Assembly: GCA_900544275.1 (NCBI GenBank)
Contig: UQUU01000001.1
Location: forward strand, 62,001-126,000
Origin: an uncultured Succiniclasticum sp.
Lineage (GTDB): Bacteria > Bacillota > Negativicutes > Acidaminococcales > Acidaminococcaceae
Reading direction: 5' to 3'
Length of the DNA: 64,000 nucleotides
In this document: positions 43,630 through 52,065 of the stretch, in pieces
Layout of the letters: each line of letters begins with the position of its first letter
Position numbering within the stretch: position 1 is the first letter of the stretch
Made by a program: the position numbers and the translations under genes
Notes under the pieces: generated by a model
The model's input: only the letters and a program-made list of their open reading frames with translations
Databases searched by the model: none
Told to the model about the DNA's origin: nothing

Positions 43630-44767
43630 TCAAATCTGCTTAGCTGCCAGTCTTTTATTTTCATATTCCTGACGCAGATACGCTTCTACAAAAGAGCGCA
43701 AATCACCGTCCATGACCCCGTCAACATTCGCGGTTTCATAAGAAGTACGATGATCCTTCACCATGGTATAGGGCTGAAATACATAGGACCGGATCTGACT
43801 GCCCCACTCGATTGCCTGATAATCCCCGGCCAGATCGCTGATCTTCGCATCCTGCTTTGCCTTTTCAAAAGCATACAACTTGCCCCGCAATAACTGCAGC
43901 GCTTTTTCTTTATTTTGCAGCTGACTGCGTTCATTTTGACACTGTACCACGATCCCCGTCGGAATATGGGTCATACGTACAGCCGAAGAGGTTTTATTAA
44001 CGTGCTGACCACCGGCGCCGCTGGCACGGTACAGGTCCACACGAACGTCTTCCATATTGATATCTACATTGACGGTATCATCCAGTTCCGGCATAACGTC
44101 CACAGCGGAAAAAGAAGTATGACGACGCGCGTTCGCGTCAAAAGGCGAGATCCGCACCAGACGGTGCACGCCTTTTTCGCTGCGGAAAAAGCCATACGCA
44201 TTGTGCCCGTTGATTTGGAGCGTCACGCTTTTCACACCGGCTTCATCTCCGGCCAGATAATCCAGCATTTCTACCTGATACCCATTGCGTTCCGCAAAAC
44301 GGGTAAACATGCGCAGCAACATCGACGTCCAGTCCTGCGCTTCGGTACCGCCGGCACCGGCATGCAGGGTCAGGATAGCATTATTGGCGTCGTATTCTTC
44401 CGAGAGCAGCATTCCCAACTCCAGGTGCTGCACCCCTTCTCTGACTTTATTCAACAGCTCATCCAGCTCCGGGATCAAAGACGCATCCTGTGCTTCTGCT
44501 GCCATCTCCTGCAATACTTCCAGATCATCCAGATCGGTTGCTAATGTATCATATTCTTCTACTTCCGACTTAAGCGCATCCACTTCTTTGGATGTAGCGG
44601 AAGCCTTGGCCGGATCATCCCAAAAATCAGGACTCCCCATCAAGTGTTCCAGTTCCCCTATTTTTTCTTCTTTGCTGGGGATGTCAAAGAGATCCCCTCA
44701 TTTCGTCCAGTTTTTTCTTGAGGTTGACGATTTCCGGTCTGTATTCTTCAAGCAGCAACTCTTTCAC
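43630..44767 (-). CDS. prfB: Peptide chain release factor 2, expressed by programmed +1 frameshift
   Basis: RF2 ends translation at UGA and UAA. The main frame (43630-44685) encodes SPDFWDD, RISPFDANARRHTSF with the SPF codon-recognition tripeptide, and ASGAGGQHVNKTSS with the GGQ catalytic loop. The first 27 codons lie in another frame (44687-44767, EEYRPEIVNLKKKLDEM then RGSL) and end at an in-frame TGA directly after CTT. A +1 slip at CTT-TGA-C yields a product of about 378 aa. The start is a GTG at 44767 or, less likely, a TTG at 44758; both lie at the edge of a tandem repeat. The gene follows secA by about 85 bp. Confidence 0.95.
44681..44700 (-). promoter_or_regulatory. prfB +1 frameshift site
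   Basis: The minus strand reads GAGGGGATCTCTTTGACAT: an internal Shine-Dalgarno-like AGGGG, then CTT-TGA-C. Slow UGA decoding when RF2 is scarce allows CUU to slip +1 onto UUU and continue with GAC. This matches the conserved autoregulatory site of bacterial prfB. Confidence 0.93.
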
Positions 44768-44843
44768 GTCCTTTACTGGTTATTTTGTCTTTCTATCGGT
44801 TATTGGATCCTTTACTGGTTATTCAGGTTCCCTATTGCTTATT
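44765..44843 (-). repeat. Four degenerate 20-bp tandem repeats between secA and prfB
   Basis: On the minus strand four consecutive units begin AATAA and contain a purine-rich AGTAAAGGA-like part. The units are at 44824-44843 (AATAAGCAATAGGGAACCTG), 44805-44823, 44785-44804 and 44765-44784. Units 2 and 4 share AATAACCAGTAAAGGA exactly. The last unit ends in the GTG proposed as the prfB start, so each unit carries a Shine-Dalgarno-like AAAGGA or AGGGA. Units are 19 or 20 bp, so this is not a simple coding repeat. Confidence 0.75.
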
Positions 44844-44851
44844 CCGGTTCT

Positions 44852-47398
44852 TTATTTATCTTTGCCGCAGCAATTTTTATATTTTTTCCCACTGCCGCAG
44901 GGACAGGGATCATTGCGCCCGATTTCCGGTCCTTCATTGACGATGGGCTGCTGTCCGCCTTCCCCTTCGGGAGAATCGAGCGTCGGATTATTGGTCCTGG
45001 CATTCTCCAGATGGCTCTGTGCAGCTTCCGGCTGTGTCACCACGTTAACCCGGTACATGTATTTCACCACGTCGTCCTCAATGGCTTCGATCATGGCCTC
45101 AAACATATCAAAAGCTTCAAACTTGTATTCCACCAGCGGATCTTTCTGTCCGTAGGCACGCAACCCCACGCCTTCACGCAGCATATCCATTGCGTCCAGA
45201 TGTTCCATCCAGTGATTGTCCACCACTTTCAGCATAACGAGGTTTTCCAGCTCCCGCATGATTTCCGGACTGATATCCGCTTCTCTCTGAGCATAAATAT
45301 CATCCGCCAGCTTATGCAAATATTCGTCCAGTTCTTCCCGGCTCAAATCCGCCAGATTTTCTTCTTTCAGCTCGCCGAACGGGGCAAAGAATTCCTCACA
45401 ATATTTTACCAGGTTTTTCAGATCCCAGTCTTCCGAATAGGCTTCCGGCGGGCAATACATGGTTAAAGCGCGATCCACGGTCTTATGGGTAAATTCCATA
45501 ACAGTCTCCCGCAGATCCGCCTGTTCCAGGACCTTACGCCGTTCTTTATAAATTACTTCGCGCTGCTGGTTCATCACATCGTCATATTGCAGCACTTGTT
45601 TACGAATGTTGAAGTTGCGTTCTTCCACTTTCTTCTGCGCATTTTCAATAGAACGGGTCACCAGTTTATTTTCAATGGGCTCGTCTTCGTCCATGCCCAG
45701 TTTATCCATCATGCCTTTAATGTTATCGGAACCGAAAAGACGCATTAAATCGTCTTCCAAAGACAGATAGAACCGAGAAGAGCCGGGGTCTCCCTGACGG
45801 GCACAGCGCCCGCGCAGCTGGTTATCAATACGGCGGCTTTCGTGCCGTTCCGTACCTAAAATATGCAAACCACCCAAAGCCGCCACACCTTCGCCTAACA
45901 CAATGTCGGTGCCGCGGCCGGCCATATTAGTCGCGATGGTGACCTGCCCAGGCTGCCCTGCGTCCGCTACGATCAGCGCTTCCTTTTCGTGATATTTCGC
46001 ATTCAGCACATTATGCGGCACACCCTGCTTTTTCAGCATGCTGCTCAACTCTTCAGACTGGGTAATGGAAGTAGTGCCGACCAAGACCGGCCGCCCCGCT
46101 TTATGCAGCTCCACGATTTCCTTTACAACGGCCCGATATTTAGCCGCCCGGGTTTTATAAATCACGTCCGGGAAATCGGTACGGATCATGGGCTTATTCG
46201 TGGGGATCACGATAACATCCAGACCGTAGATTTTCTGGAACTCCTGTTCCTCCGTTTTCGCCGTACCCGTCATGCCCGCCAGCTTTTCATACATACGGAA
46301 ATAATTCTGGAAAGTAATCGTGGCCAGGGTCTGGCTTTCACGCTGCACCTGTACGCCTTCTTTCGCTTCGATAGCCTGATGCAGGCCTTCAGAGAAACGG
46401 CGCCCGTACATTAAGCGCCCGGTAAATTCGTCGACAATGATGACTTCCCCGTCTTTTACCACGTAATCACGGTCGCGAATCATCAATGCCTTGGCTTTGA
46501 TAGCGCACATAATGTGATGGGAAAAATCAACGCCGTGCTCGGTATCGTACAGATTGTCCACACCCAGCATTTTTTCGGCCTTGGCAATCCCTACTTCCGT
46601 AGGAGCCACCTGTTTTTGTTTTTCGTCAACGGTATAATCCTCGCCCTCTTTCATGTTGCTTACAATATGGGCGATCACTTTATATAAGTCGGCAGACTTT
46701 TCGCCCGGTCCGGAAATGATCAGAGGCGTTCTGGCCTCATCCACCAGAATCGAGTCCACTTCGTCCACGATACAGTAGTGCAGTTCCCGCTGCACCATCT
46801 GATCCATGTCCACGACCATATTATCTCTTAAATAGTCGAAACCGAATTCGTTGTTGGTCCCATAGGTAATATCAGCCCGGTAAGCAGCTTTACGATCCGG
46901 GAAATCCATGTCATGGACGATCAGCCCCACAGACAGACCCAGAAAACGATAGATCCGGCCCATGTCTTCACTGTCACGGCGCGCCAGATAATCATTCACG
47001 GTAACGACATGCACGCCCTTACCGGTCAGCGCATTCAAATACACAGGCAGAGTAGCCACTAACGTCTTACCTTCACCGGTACGCATTTCCGCGATTTTGC
47101 CCCGGTGCAGCACCACGCCGCCAATCATCTGTACATCATAATGGCGCATACCTGTCACGCGTTTAGCCGCTTCTCTTACGACGGCAAACGCCTCCGGCAG
47201 AAGCTGATCCAGCGTTTCGCCTTTTTGCAGACGCAGCTTGAATTCCTGCGTTTTCGCCTGCAAATTCGCAGAGCTCAACTTCTCCATTTCCGGCTCCAAT
47301 GCATTGATTTTCTCTACCAGAGGTTGAATATTTTTTAACTCTTTCGCATTCGGGTCACCGAAAATTTTCTTTATCAACGATTCCAGCAAACTGATCAC
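44852..47398 (-). CDS. secA: Preprotein translocase ATPase SecA
   Basis: 848 aa, full length. Motor of Sec export. The nucleotide-binding domain has MRTGEGKTLVATLP (Walker A) and CIVDEVDSILVDEA (Walker B). The preprotein cross-linking domain, helical scaffold and NBD2 (GTTSITQSEELSSML, ATNMAGRGTDIVLG) follow. The C-terminus is the zinc-binding SEC-C motif NDPCPCGSGKKYKNCC, which recruits SecB or ribosomes. It lies between hpf (terminator in between) and prfB in a conserved order. Confidence 0.98.
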   Translation of the reverse strand: MISLLESLIKKIFGDPNAKELKNIQPLVEKINALEPEMEKLSSANLQAKTQEFKLRLQKGETLDQLLPEAFAVVREAAKRVTGMRHYDVQMIGGVVLHRGKIAEMRTGEGKTLVATLPVYLNALTGKGVHVVTVNDYLARRDSEDMGRIYRFLGLSVGLIVHDMDFPDRKAAYRADITYGTNNEFGFDYLRDNMVVDMDQMVQRELHYCIVDEVDSILVDEARTPLIISGPGEKSADLYKVIAHIVSNMKEGEDYTVDEKQKQVAPTEVGIAKAEKMLGVDNLYDTEHGVDFSHHIMCAIKAKALMIRDRDYVVKDGEVIIVDEFTGRLMYGRRFSEGLHQAIEAKEGVQVQRESQTLATITFQNYFRMYEKLAGMTGTAKTEEQEFQKIYGLDVIVIPTNKPMIRTDFPDVIYKTRAAKYRAVVKEIVELHKAGRPVLVGTTSITQSEELSSMLKKQGVPHNVLNAKYHEKEALIVADAGQPGQVTIATNMAGRGTDIVLGEGVAALGGLHILGTERHESRRIDNQLRGRCARQGDPGSSRFYLSLEDDLMRLFGSDNIKGMMDKLGMDEDEPIENKLVTRSIENAQKKVEERNFNIRKQVLQYDDVMNQQREVIYKERRKVLEQADLRETVMEFTHKTVDRALTMYCPPEAYSEDWDLKNLVKYCEEFFAPFGELKEENLADLSREELDEYLHKLADDIYAQREADISPEIMRELENLVMLKVVDNHWMEHLDAMDMLREGVGLRAYGQKDPLVEYKFEAFDMFEAMIEAIEDDVVKYMYRVNVVTQPEAAQSHLENARTNNPTLDSPEGEGGQQPIVNEGPEIGRNDPCPCGSGKKYKNCCGKDK

Positions 47399-47520
47399 TC
47401 CTTAACTTGTGCTGAAGAAACAATTTTCCATTATTTTCTAACTTAAAATTTTAACAGAAACCACATTAAAAGTCAAAAAACGAAGCCCCTTTCCGACGCG
47501 GCAGACTGTGAATAATCTGT

Positions 47521-47560
47521 AAAAAAACGGTGGAAGAACAGAACTCCGTTCTTCCACCGC
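47521..47560 (-). terminator. Terminator after hpf
   Basis: On the minus strand CGGTGGAAGAAC and its complement form a 12-bp stem with an 8-nt loop, followed by TTTTTTT. It separates hpf from secA. Confidence 0.88.
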
Positions 47561-47610
47561 CTTATGCCAAAAACAATGTTCAGTTATAACCCATTAAAAA
47601 TCTTTACCTC

Positions 47611-48138
47611 TTACTTCAGTTTTGGCTCCAATAAGCCGTAATCTCCGTCTTTGCGGCGATATACCACGCAGGTGCCGCCTGCCTCCGGTTCATAAAAAAC
47701 GAAGAAATCATGATTCAGCAGGTTCATCTGCAAAATCGCTTCTTCCGCCGTCATCGGGCGCATTTCAAATACCTTGCTGCGGATAATGCGAAATTCTTCG
47801 TCAGGAACAGGTGCCGCAGCTTCGGAAGGTAATTCCCGGAAGTTATTATATTTCCGTTTCATTAATTTGGTTTTATATTTATGCACCTGACGTTCGATCT
47901 TTTCTACGACCAGGTCAATGGACGAATACATATCCTTGGTAGATTCCTGCGCCCGCAGCAGAATCCCTTTTGCCGGAACGGTAATTTCCGCGATATGAGC
48001 GCCTTTTTCCACCTTCAACACTGCCGTAATATCTCCGACGGCTTTAAACTGCCGGGTTACTTTTTCAATTTTTTTCTCCACATATGCCTTCACTGCGGGA
48101 GATACTACCGTATTTCTGCCTTTTACGATAATTGCCAT
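47611..48138 (-). CDS. hpf: Long-form ribosome hibernation promoting factor
   Basis: 175 aa. The N-terminal domain (about 1-100, VVSPAVKAYVEKKIEKVTRQ) blocks the ribosomal A and P sites. The C-terminal domain (about 118-175, RSKVFEMRPMTAEEAIL, LLNHDFFVFYEPEAG) dimerises to form 100S ribosomes. This long form is typical of Firmicutes. It lies upstream of secA in a conserved order but is closed by its own terminator. Confidence 0.95.
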   Translation of the reverse strand: MAIIVKGRNTVVSPAVKAYVEKKIEKVTRQFKAVGDITAVLKVEKGAHIAEITVPAKGILLRAQESTKDMYSSIDLVVEKIERQVHKYKTKLMKRKYNNFRELPSEAAAPVPDEEFRIIRSKVFEMRPMTAEEAILQMNLLNHDFFVFYEPEAGGTCVVYRRKDGDYGLLEPKLK

Positions 48139-48271
48139 ACTATTACCCCCTTGCTTTATTCAGTTACCTATATTTTCGACGGATGTGGAATTTTTCCTTT
48201 ACTCTACCTGAAACTTTTCATTTTCCTCACTTTTTTATCAATAGTTGCAATATACGTTACATCTTTTTAAT

Positions 48272-48301
48272 ATAAAAACCGGACTCTTTACAAGCCCGGT
48301 T
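48272..48301 (-). terminator. Terminator after the amino-acid ABC operon
   Basis: On the minus strand AACCGG and CCGGTT form a short stem, followed by TTTTTATA. It lies 80 bp past the ATPase gene. In between, AGTGACTTACA occurs twice (near 48350-48375). Confidence 0.55.
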
Positions 48302-48381
48302 CATTTTGCATCCGACGATGCAAAAACTTCCATTAGCAACTTGCGCATTAGTGACTTACACGCCAGTGACTTACAATATTC

Positions 48382-49113
48382 TTACAATATTTTAGATAGA
48401 AAGCTTTGCGTACGCGGGTTAGACGGATGTTCAAAGACCTGTTCCGGTGTACCCTCTTCCAGGATATAACCGCCGTCCACAAATAAAACCCTGTCCCCCA
48501 CTTCTTTGGCAAACCCCATCTCATGCGTAACTACCACCATGGTCATGCCATCCTCCGCCAGCTGCTTCATAACATCCAATACCTCTTTGATCATCTCCGG
48601 ATCCAGCGCGGAGGTAGGTTCATCAAACAACATGGCTTTCGGTTTCATACACAAAGCACGGGCAATGGCAACACGCTGCTGCTGGCCGCCGGAAAGCTGG
48701 TCCGGGTAACTGTCGGCCTTTTCTTCCAGCCCCACCTTTTTCAGGTAAAACAAAGCCAGCGCTTCCGCCTCTTTTTTAGACGTATGCCGTACCTTCATCG
48801 GCGCCAAAATGAGGTTTTCCATAACCGTCATGTGGGGAAACAGATTAAAGCGCTGAAACACCATGCCTATTTCTTTACGCACTTCGTTAATGTTCGCTTC
48901 CCCGTTCAAAGGAATAGTATCGAAAACGATCTCGCCGGCGGTAGGTTCCTCCAAATAGTTGATGCAGCGCAGCAAGGTGGACTTTCCGCTACCGGAAGGC
49001 CCGATGATGACCACCACTTCCTTTTCCGCAATGGACAGATCAATGCCACGCAGCACCTGCAAGTCTCCGAAGTCTTTTTTTAAGCCTGTGATTTTAATCA
49101 TTTCCGGGTTCAT
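48382..49113 (-). CDS. Polar amino-acid ABC transporter ATPase, GlnQ-like
   Basis: 243 aa. Complete ABC ATPase: GPSGSGKST, LSGGQQQRVAIARAL, AMLFDEPTSALDPEM and VVVTHEMGFAKEVGDRV. The start MNPEMIKITGLKKDFGDLQV and the C-terminus EEGTPEQVFEHPSNPRTQ are typical of the polar amino acid uptake (PAAT) family. Overlapping the permease gene by 4 bp, it powers the uptake system whose binding proteins are encoded just upstream. The substrate amino acid is not determined. Confidence 0.94.
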   Translation of the reverse strand: MNPEMIKITGLKKDFGDLQVLRGIDLSIAEKEVVVIIGPSGSGKSTLLRCINYLEEPTAGEIVFDTIPLNGEANINEVRKEIGMVFQRFNLFPHMTVMENLILAPMKVRHTSKKEAEALALFYLKKVGLEEKADSYPDQLSGGQQQRVAIARALCMKPKAMLFDEPTSALDPEMIKEVLDVMKQLAEDGMTMVVVTHEMGFAKEVGDRVLFVDGGYILEEGTPEQVFEHPSNPRTQSFLSKIL

Positions 49114-49766
49114 TTTGTTTCGAACTTCCTTTCCAGCAATCCTGTCAGCCGGGCGACGGTAAAGGTAAGGATCAGGTAGATGATCGCCACCGCCATCCAG
49201 ATTTCAAAAGAGGCATAGGTACGGGCAATGATCAATTGCCCCCGCCGTGTCAATTCTTCAAATCCGATCACAGAAACCAGAGAGGAATCTTTCAACATTG
49301 CAATAAACTCGTTCCCCAAAGGCGGGATGATCCGCTTAAATGCCTGAGGCAGAATAATGTAACGCATCGTCTGCCACCAGGACATACCCAAACTGCGTCC
49401 CGCTTCCATCTGACCGATATCAATGGACTGAATGCCGCCGCGGAAAATTTCCGCTACATAGGCGCCGCTGTTGATGGAACAGGCGGCAATAGCCGCAAAA
49501 AACGCATCCACACGATGTCCGATCAAACCGGGAAGAGCAAAATAAACCAGAAATATCTGAACTAAAAGCGGCGTTCCACGAATAAAATCAACATACACAT
49601 TCCCCAGCCAGCGCAACGGTTTTAAACGGGAAAGGCGGATCAGAGCGATAATGATCCCGATCAGCATCCCGAACGCCACGCTCAGCGCTGTGATTTCCAA
49701 TGTAATACCGGCCCCTGCCAGCAACAGTGGGAACGCGCTTTTCATAATCTCAACATTAAAATCCAT
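49110..49766 (-). CDS. Polar amino-acid ABC transporter permease
   Basis: 218 aa with about five helices. The HisM/GlnP signatures are present: GAGITLEITALSVAFG near the N-terminus, DFIRGTPLLVQIFLVYF, and the EAA loop EAGRSLGMSWWQTMRYIILPQA. As a single permease it probably forms a homodimer. The ATPase gene overlaps its end; two binding-protein genes precede it, the nearer one about 110 bp upstream. Confidence 0.94.
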   Translation of the reverse strand: MDFNVEIMKSAFPLLLAGAGITLEITALSVAFGMLIGIIIALIRLSRLKPLRWLGNVYVDFIRGTPLLVQIFLVYFALPGLIGHRVDAFFAAIAACSINSGAYVAEIFRGGIQSIDIGQMEAGRSLGMSWWQTMRYIILPQAFKRIIPPLGNEFIAMLKDSSLVSVIGFEELTRRGQLIIARTYASFEIWMAVAIIYLILTFTVARLTGLLERKFETK

Positions 49767-49873
49767 ACGGCCATATCCTTCTAGTGTAATGAATTATTTT
49801 TCTTTTGACACCGGAGCCTGCCCTTGCCGTAAAACCCAGAACCACAAAAAGCGGACTCAACCATCAGAACAGC

Positions 49874-50644
49874 TTATTTTTTCACGTCACCAAACCATTT
49901 TTTGTAAATTTTATCATATTCGCCGTTTTTCTTCAGATCGCTCAGCGCTTTATTGATCTCTTTGGTTAAGGCGCTGCCTTTTTTCAGCGAGAAACCGTAG
50001 GATTCGGCCTCCAGCGTTTCCCCCACGATCTTAGCCGTGCTCTGTCCCCCTTGTACCAGATAGTATTCCGCTACCGGTTTATCGATGATAACGGCTTCTA
50101 CGCCCTTATTTTTTAATTCCAAAAATGCTTCGGTATTCGTATTAAAAGTTTTTACCTTAGCGCCGGGGACTTTGGCCGCCCGTTCTGCGCCGGTAGTTCC
50201 GATCTGCGTTGCAATAGCTTTATTGTCCAGGTCTTTAATGCTCCTGGTGTCCATATTATCTTTATTGACAACCACTACCAGACCGGATACATAATAGGGA
50301 TCGCTCATATCCACAGCGTTCTGACGTTCCGGAGTGATGCTCATGCCGGCGGCCGCCACATCAATATTACCGGCATTGACCGCAGGAATCAGGGCATCAA
50401 AGCCCATGTTCTGGATTTCCACTTTCATATTCAGCTGTTTACCGATGGCGCGGATCAAATCCATGTCAAAACCATCATAGTCCTTGCTTCCCTCTTTTTG
50501 GAACTCAAAAGGCGCAAAGGTGGGTTCCGTACCTACTTTTAACACCTTCGGCGCATCTGCCGTCTTTTTCCCTTCACCGCCGCAGCCCGCCACGGCCAGA
50601 ACTGTCATCAATAAACCCATCAGTACAATCAATGCTTTTTTCAT
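49874..50644 (-). CDS. Amino-acid binding lipoprotein 2 of the ABC transporter
   Basis: 256 aa from the ATG at 50644 (MKKALIVLMGLLMTVLAVAGC; AGGAGGC upstream). The lipobox AVAGC anchors it to the membrane. The SBP_bac_3 domain shows GTEPTFAPFEFQKEG, GFDMDLIRAIGKQLN, AAGMSITPERQ and QIGTTGAERAAKV. The arginine and aspartate in these motifs bind the alpha-amino and carboxyl groups of the ligand. It is a clear paralogue of the next gene upstream, 119 bp away, and shares its permease and ATPase. Confidence 0.93.
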   Translation of the reverse strand: MKKALIVLMGLLMTVLAVAGCGGEGKKTADAPKVLKVGTEPTFAPFEFQKEGSKDYDGFDMDLIRAIGKQLNMKVEIQNMGFDALIPAVNAGNIDVAAAGMSITPERQNAVDMSDPYYVSGLVVVVNKDNMDTRSIKDLDNKAIATQIGTTGAERAAKVPGAKVKTFNTNTEAFLELKNKGVEAVIIDKPVAEYYLVQGGQSTAKIVGETLEAESYGFSLKKGSALTKEINKALSDLKKNGEYDKIYKKWFGDVKK

Positions 50645-50763
50645 GTCGAATAAGCCTCCTGCCAATATAGTTTGTGATTTATATTTACGATATCTCCCCC
50701 TTACCGGAAAGAAGCATACCGTGAGTAAAGCGGAAGCTGTATGCTTCCGCTTCGCTGCTATAT

Positions 50764-51561
50764 TTATTTGGCCGGTTTGGAGCCGAACCATTTTTCATAC
50801 AGTTTATCATAAGTGCCGTTCTTTTTCAAAGTATCCAGCGCGTTGTCGATATTCTTAGCCAGCTCCGGATTCTTCTTGGAAATTACGATACCATAATCTT
50901 CTGCCGTAAGAGGCTCCCCTGCCAGTTTCGCATATTCACTGCCGCCATTTTTCAGAAAGTACTGCAAAACCGGAAGATCGCTGATCACTGCGTCAGCTCC
51001 TTTATTTTTCAGTTCAATACAGGCTAAATCACTGGTATTAAAGGTCTTTACCGTAGTTCCCTGCCCTTTCAGCTTTTCCGCACGAAGGGCCCCGGTCGTT
51101 CCCAGCTGCACAGCCAGCGTTCTGCCCTTCAAATCGTCGAACGTTTTAATATCATTAATCTCTTTACGTACTACTATCGCTAAACCGGATTTATAATAAG
51201 GCTGAGAAAACAACACCTGTTTCTTACGTTCTTCCGTGATGGTAAAACCGGCGATGGCCACATCCAGATTTCCCGAATTGATGGCCGGGATCAATGCATC
51301 AAAGCCCATGTTCTTGATGGTACATTTTTTATAACCCAGCTCTTTTGAAATAGCGCGGATCAGATCCATATCGAAACCGGTAAATTCTTTAGAATCTTTT
51401 TCCGGAAATTCGAACGGCGCAAAAGAGGGCTCCGTCCCTACAATGAGTTCTTCTTTGCCAGCAGGCGCGGAAGCTGTCTTCTTCTCTTCTCCTCCGCAGC
51501 CTGCGGCAAGCAGGCCTACCGCCATCACTAACACCAATACCAGGTTTGTAATTTTTTTCAT
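50764..51561 (-). CDS. Amino-acid binding lipoprotein 1 of the ABC transporter
   Basis: 265 aa from the ATG at 51561 behind GAGGGGGAAG. Lipobox GLLAAGC; the same SBP_bac_3 motifs as its neighbour (GTEPSFAPFEFPEKD, AIAGFTITEERKKQV, QLGTTGALRAEKL). The two proteins keep the block NMGFDALIPA and the ending YDKLYEKWFG-type but differ at ligand-pocket positions (TITEERKKQ against SITPERQNA), which suggests different or broader ligand range. First gene of the operon, behind a 260-nt leader. Confidence 0.93.
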   Translation of the reverse strand: MKKITNLVLVLVMAVGLLAAGCGGEEKKTASAPAGKEELIVGTEPSFAPFEFPEKDSKEFTGFDMDLIRAISKELGYKKCTIKNMGFDALIPAINSGNLDVAIAGFTITEERKKQVLFSQPYYKSGLAIVVRKEINDIKTFDDLKGRTLAVQLGTTGALRAEKLKGQGTTVKTFNTSDLACIELKNKGADAVISDLPVLQYFLKNGGSEYAKLAGEPLTAEDYGIVISKKNPELAKNIDNALDTLKKNGTYDKLYEKWFGSKPAK

Positions 51562-51824
51562 TTTCTTCCCCCTCATTCAAACCCCATTTGCAAAAACAAA
51601 AGCAAAAATAAAAACACTCGGCTGACCTGGTCTTCGCCCCCACACTCGCCTGCTGGAAGGTTCGCTCCTAAGCGTCTGCTCCCCACTACTGCTTCTCTCG
51701 TAATTTACGGCAGGTCTTACTTCTAAGCTGCACCGTGCTCACAGTAAATTTTACTGCTTACGTGGATCGTTTTGCCTGCAACTGGCTTCGATTTACAACC
51801 ACAGACCCGGGGTGTTTTTATTGT
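51562..51824 (-). promoter_or_regulatory. Long structured leader of the amino-acid transporter operon, class unknown
   Basis: About 260 nt between the predicted start point and the first gene. It contains several short perfect stems on the minus strand: CAGTAAA/TTTACTG, CTTA-GAAG-TAAG, CGCT-TAGG-AGCG, plus a GC-rich 100-nt middle and a T-rich end (TTTTTATTTTTGC) before the ribosome-binding site. The first part (GGTGCAGCTTAGAAGTAA) loosely recalls a lysine riboswitch, but the rest does not fit its consensus. A cis-regulatory RNA is likely; its class and ligand are not identified. Confidence 0.5.
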
Positions 51825-51830
51825 TCACTT

Positions 51831-51859
51831 ACTATAGCATACAAAAATGAATATTTCAA
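51831..51859 (-). promoter_or_regulatory. Promoter of the amino-acid transporter operon
   Basis: Minus-strand TTGAAA (51854-51859), 17 bp, TATAGT (51831-51836). I see nothing else in 51860-52065. Confidence 0.7.
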
Positions 51860-52065
51860 GCATTTTTTTATTATATTTATAAATTTTTATAAAATTTTCA
51901 GCAAACTGTTTTATTGTTTGCGAAAGTCAGTTCAGGCTTGACGCGCCACCGGATAAAACATATACTGTATTTACCTGATTTGTACGAAATTAGAACGGAC
52001 GGTCAAAACAGACCACTGTAAGAAGCCTTACAAACCATAAGAACGAGAAGTACGGACGTGATGCT

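Noticed and set aside
44643..44700. prfB broken by a frameshift mutation
   Set aside because: The CTT-TGA-C context with an upstream AGGGG is the conserved programmed site, not damage.
51389..51643. Cysteine-rich open frame overlapping the first binding-lipoprotein start
   Set aside because: It overlaps the lipoprotein signal region in another frame, has no homology that I can see, and its FYFCFCFCK part comes from a T-rich leader.
51577..51780. tRNA-like stretch (GGTTCGCTCC) in the amino-acid transporter leader
   Set aside because: No acceptor stem or anticodon arm can be formed around it.
51562..51824. Lysine riboswitch
   Set aside because: Only the first motif is similar; the GCCGAAG and later conserved blocks are missing or out of order.
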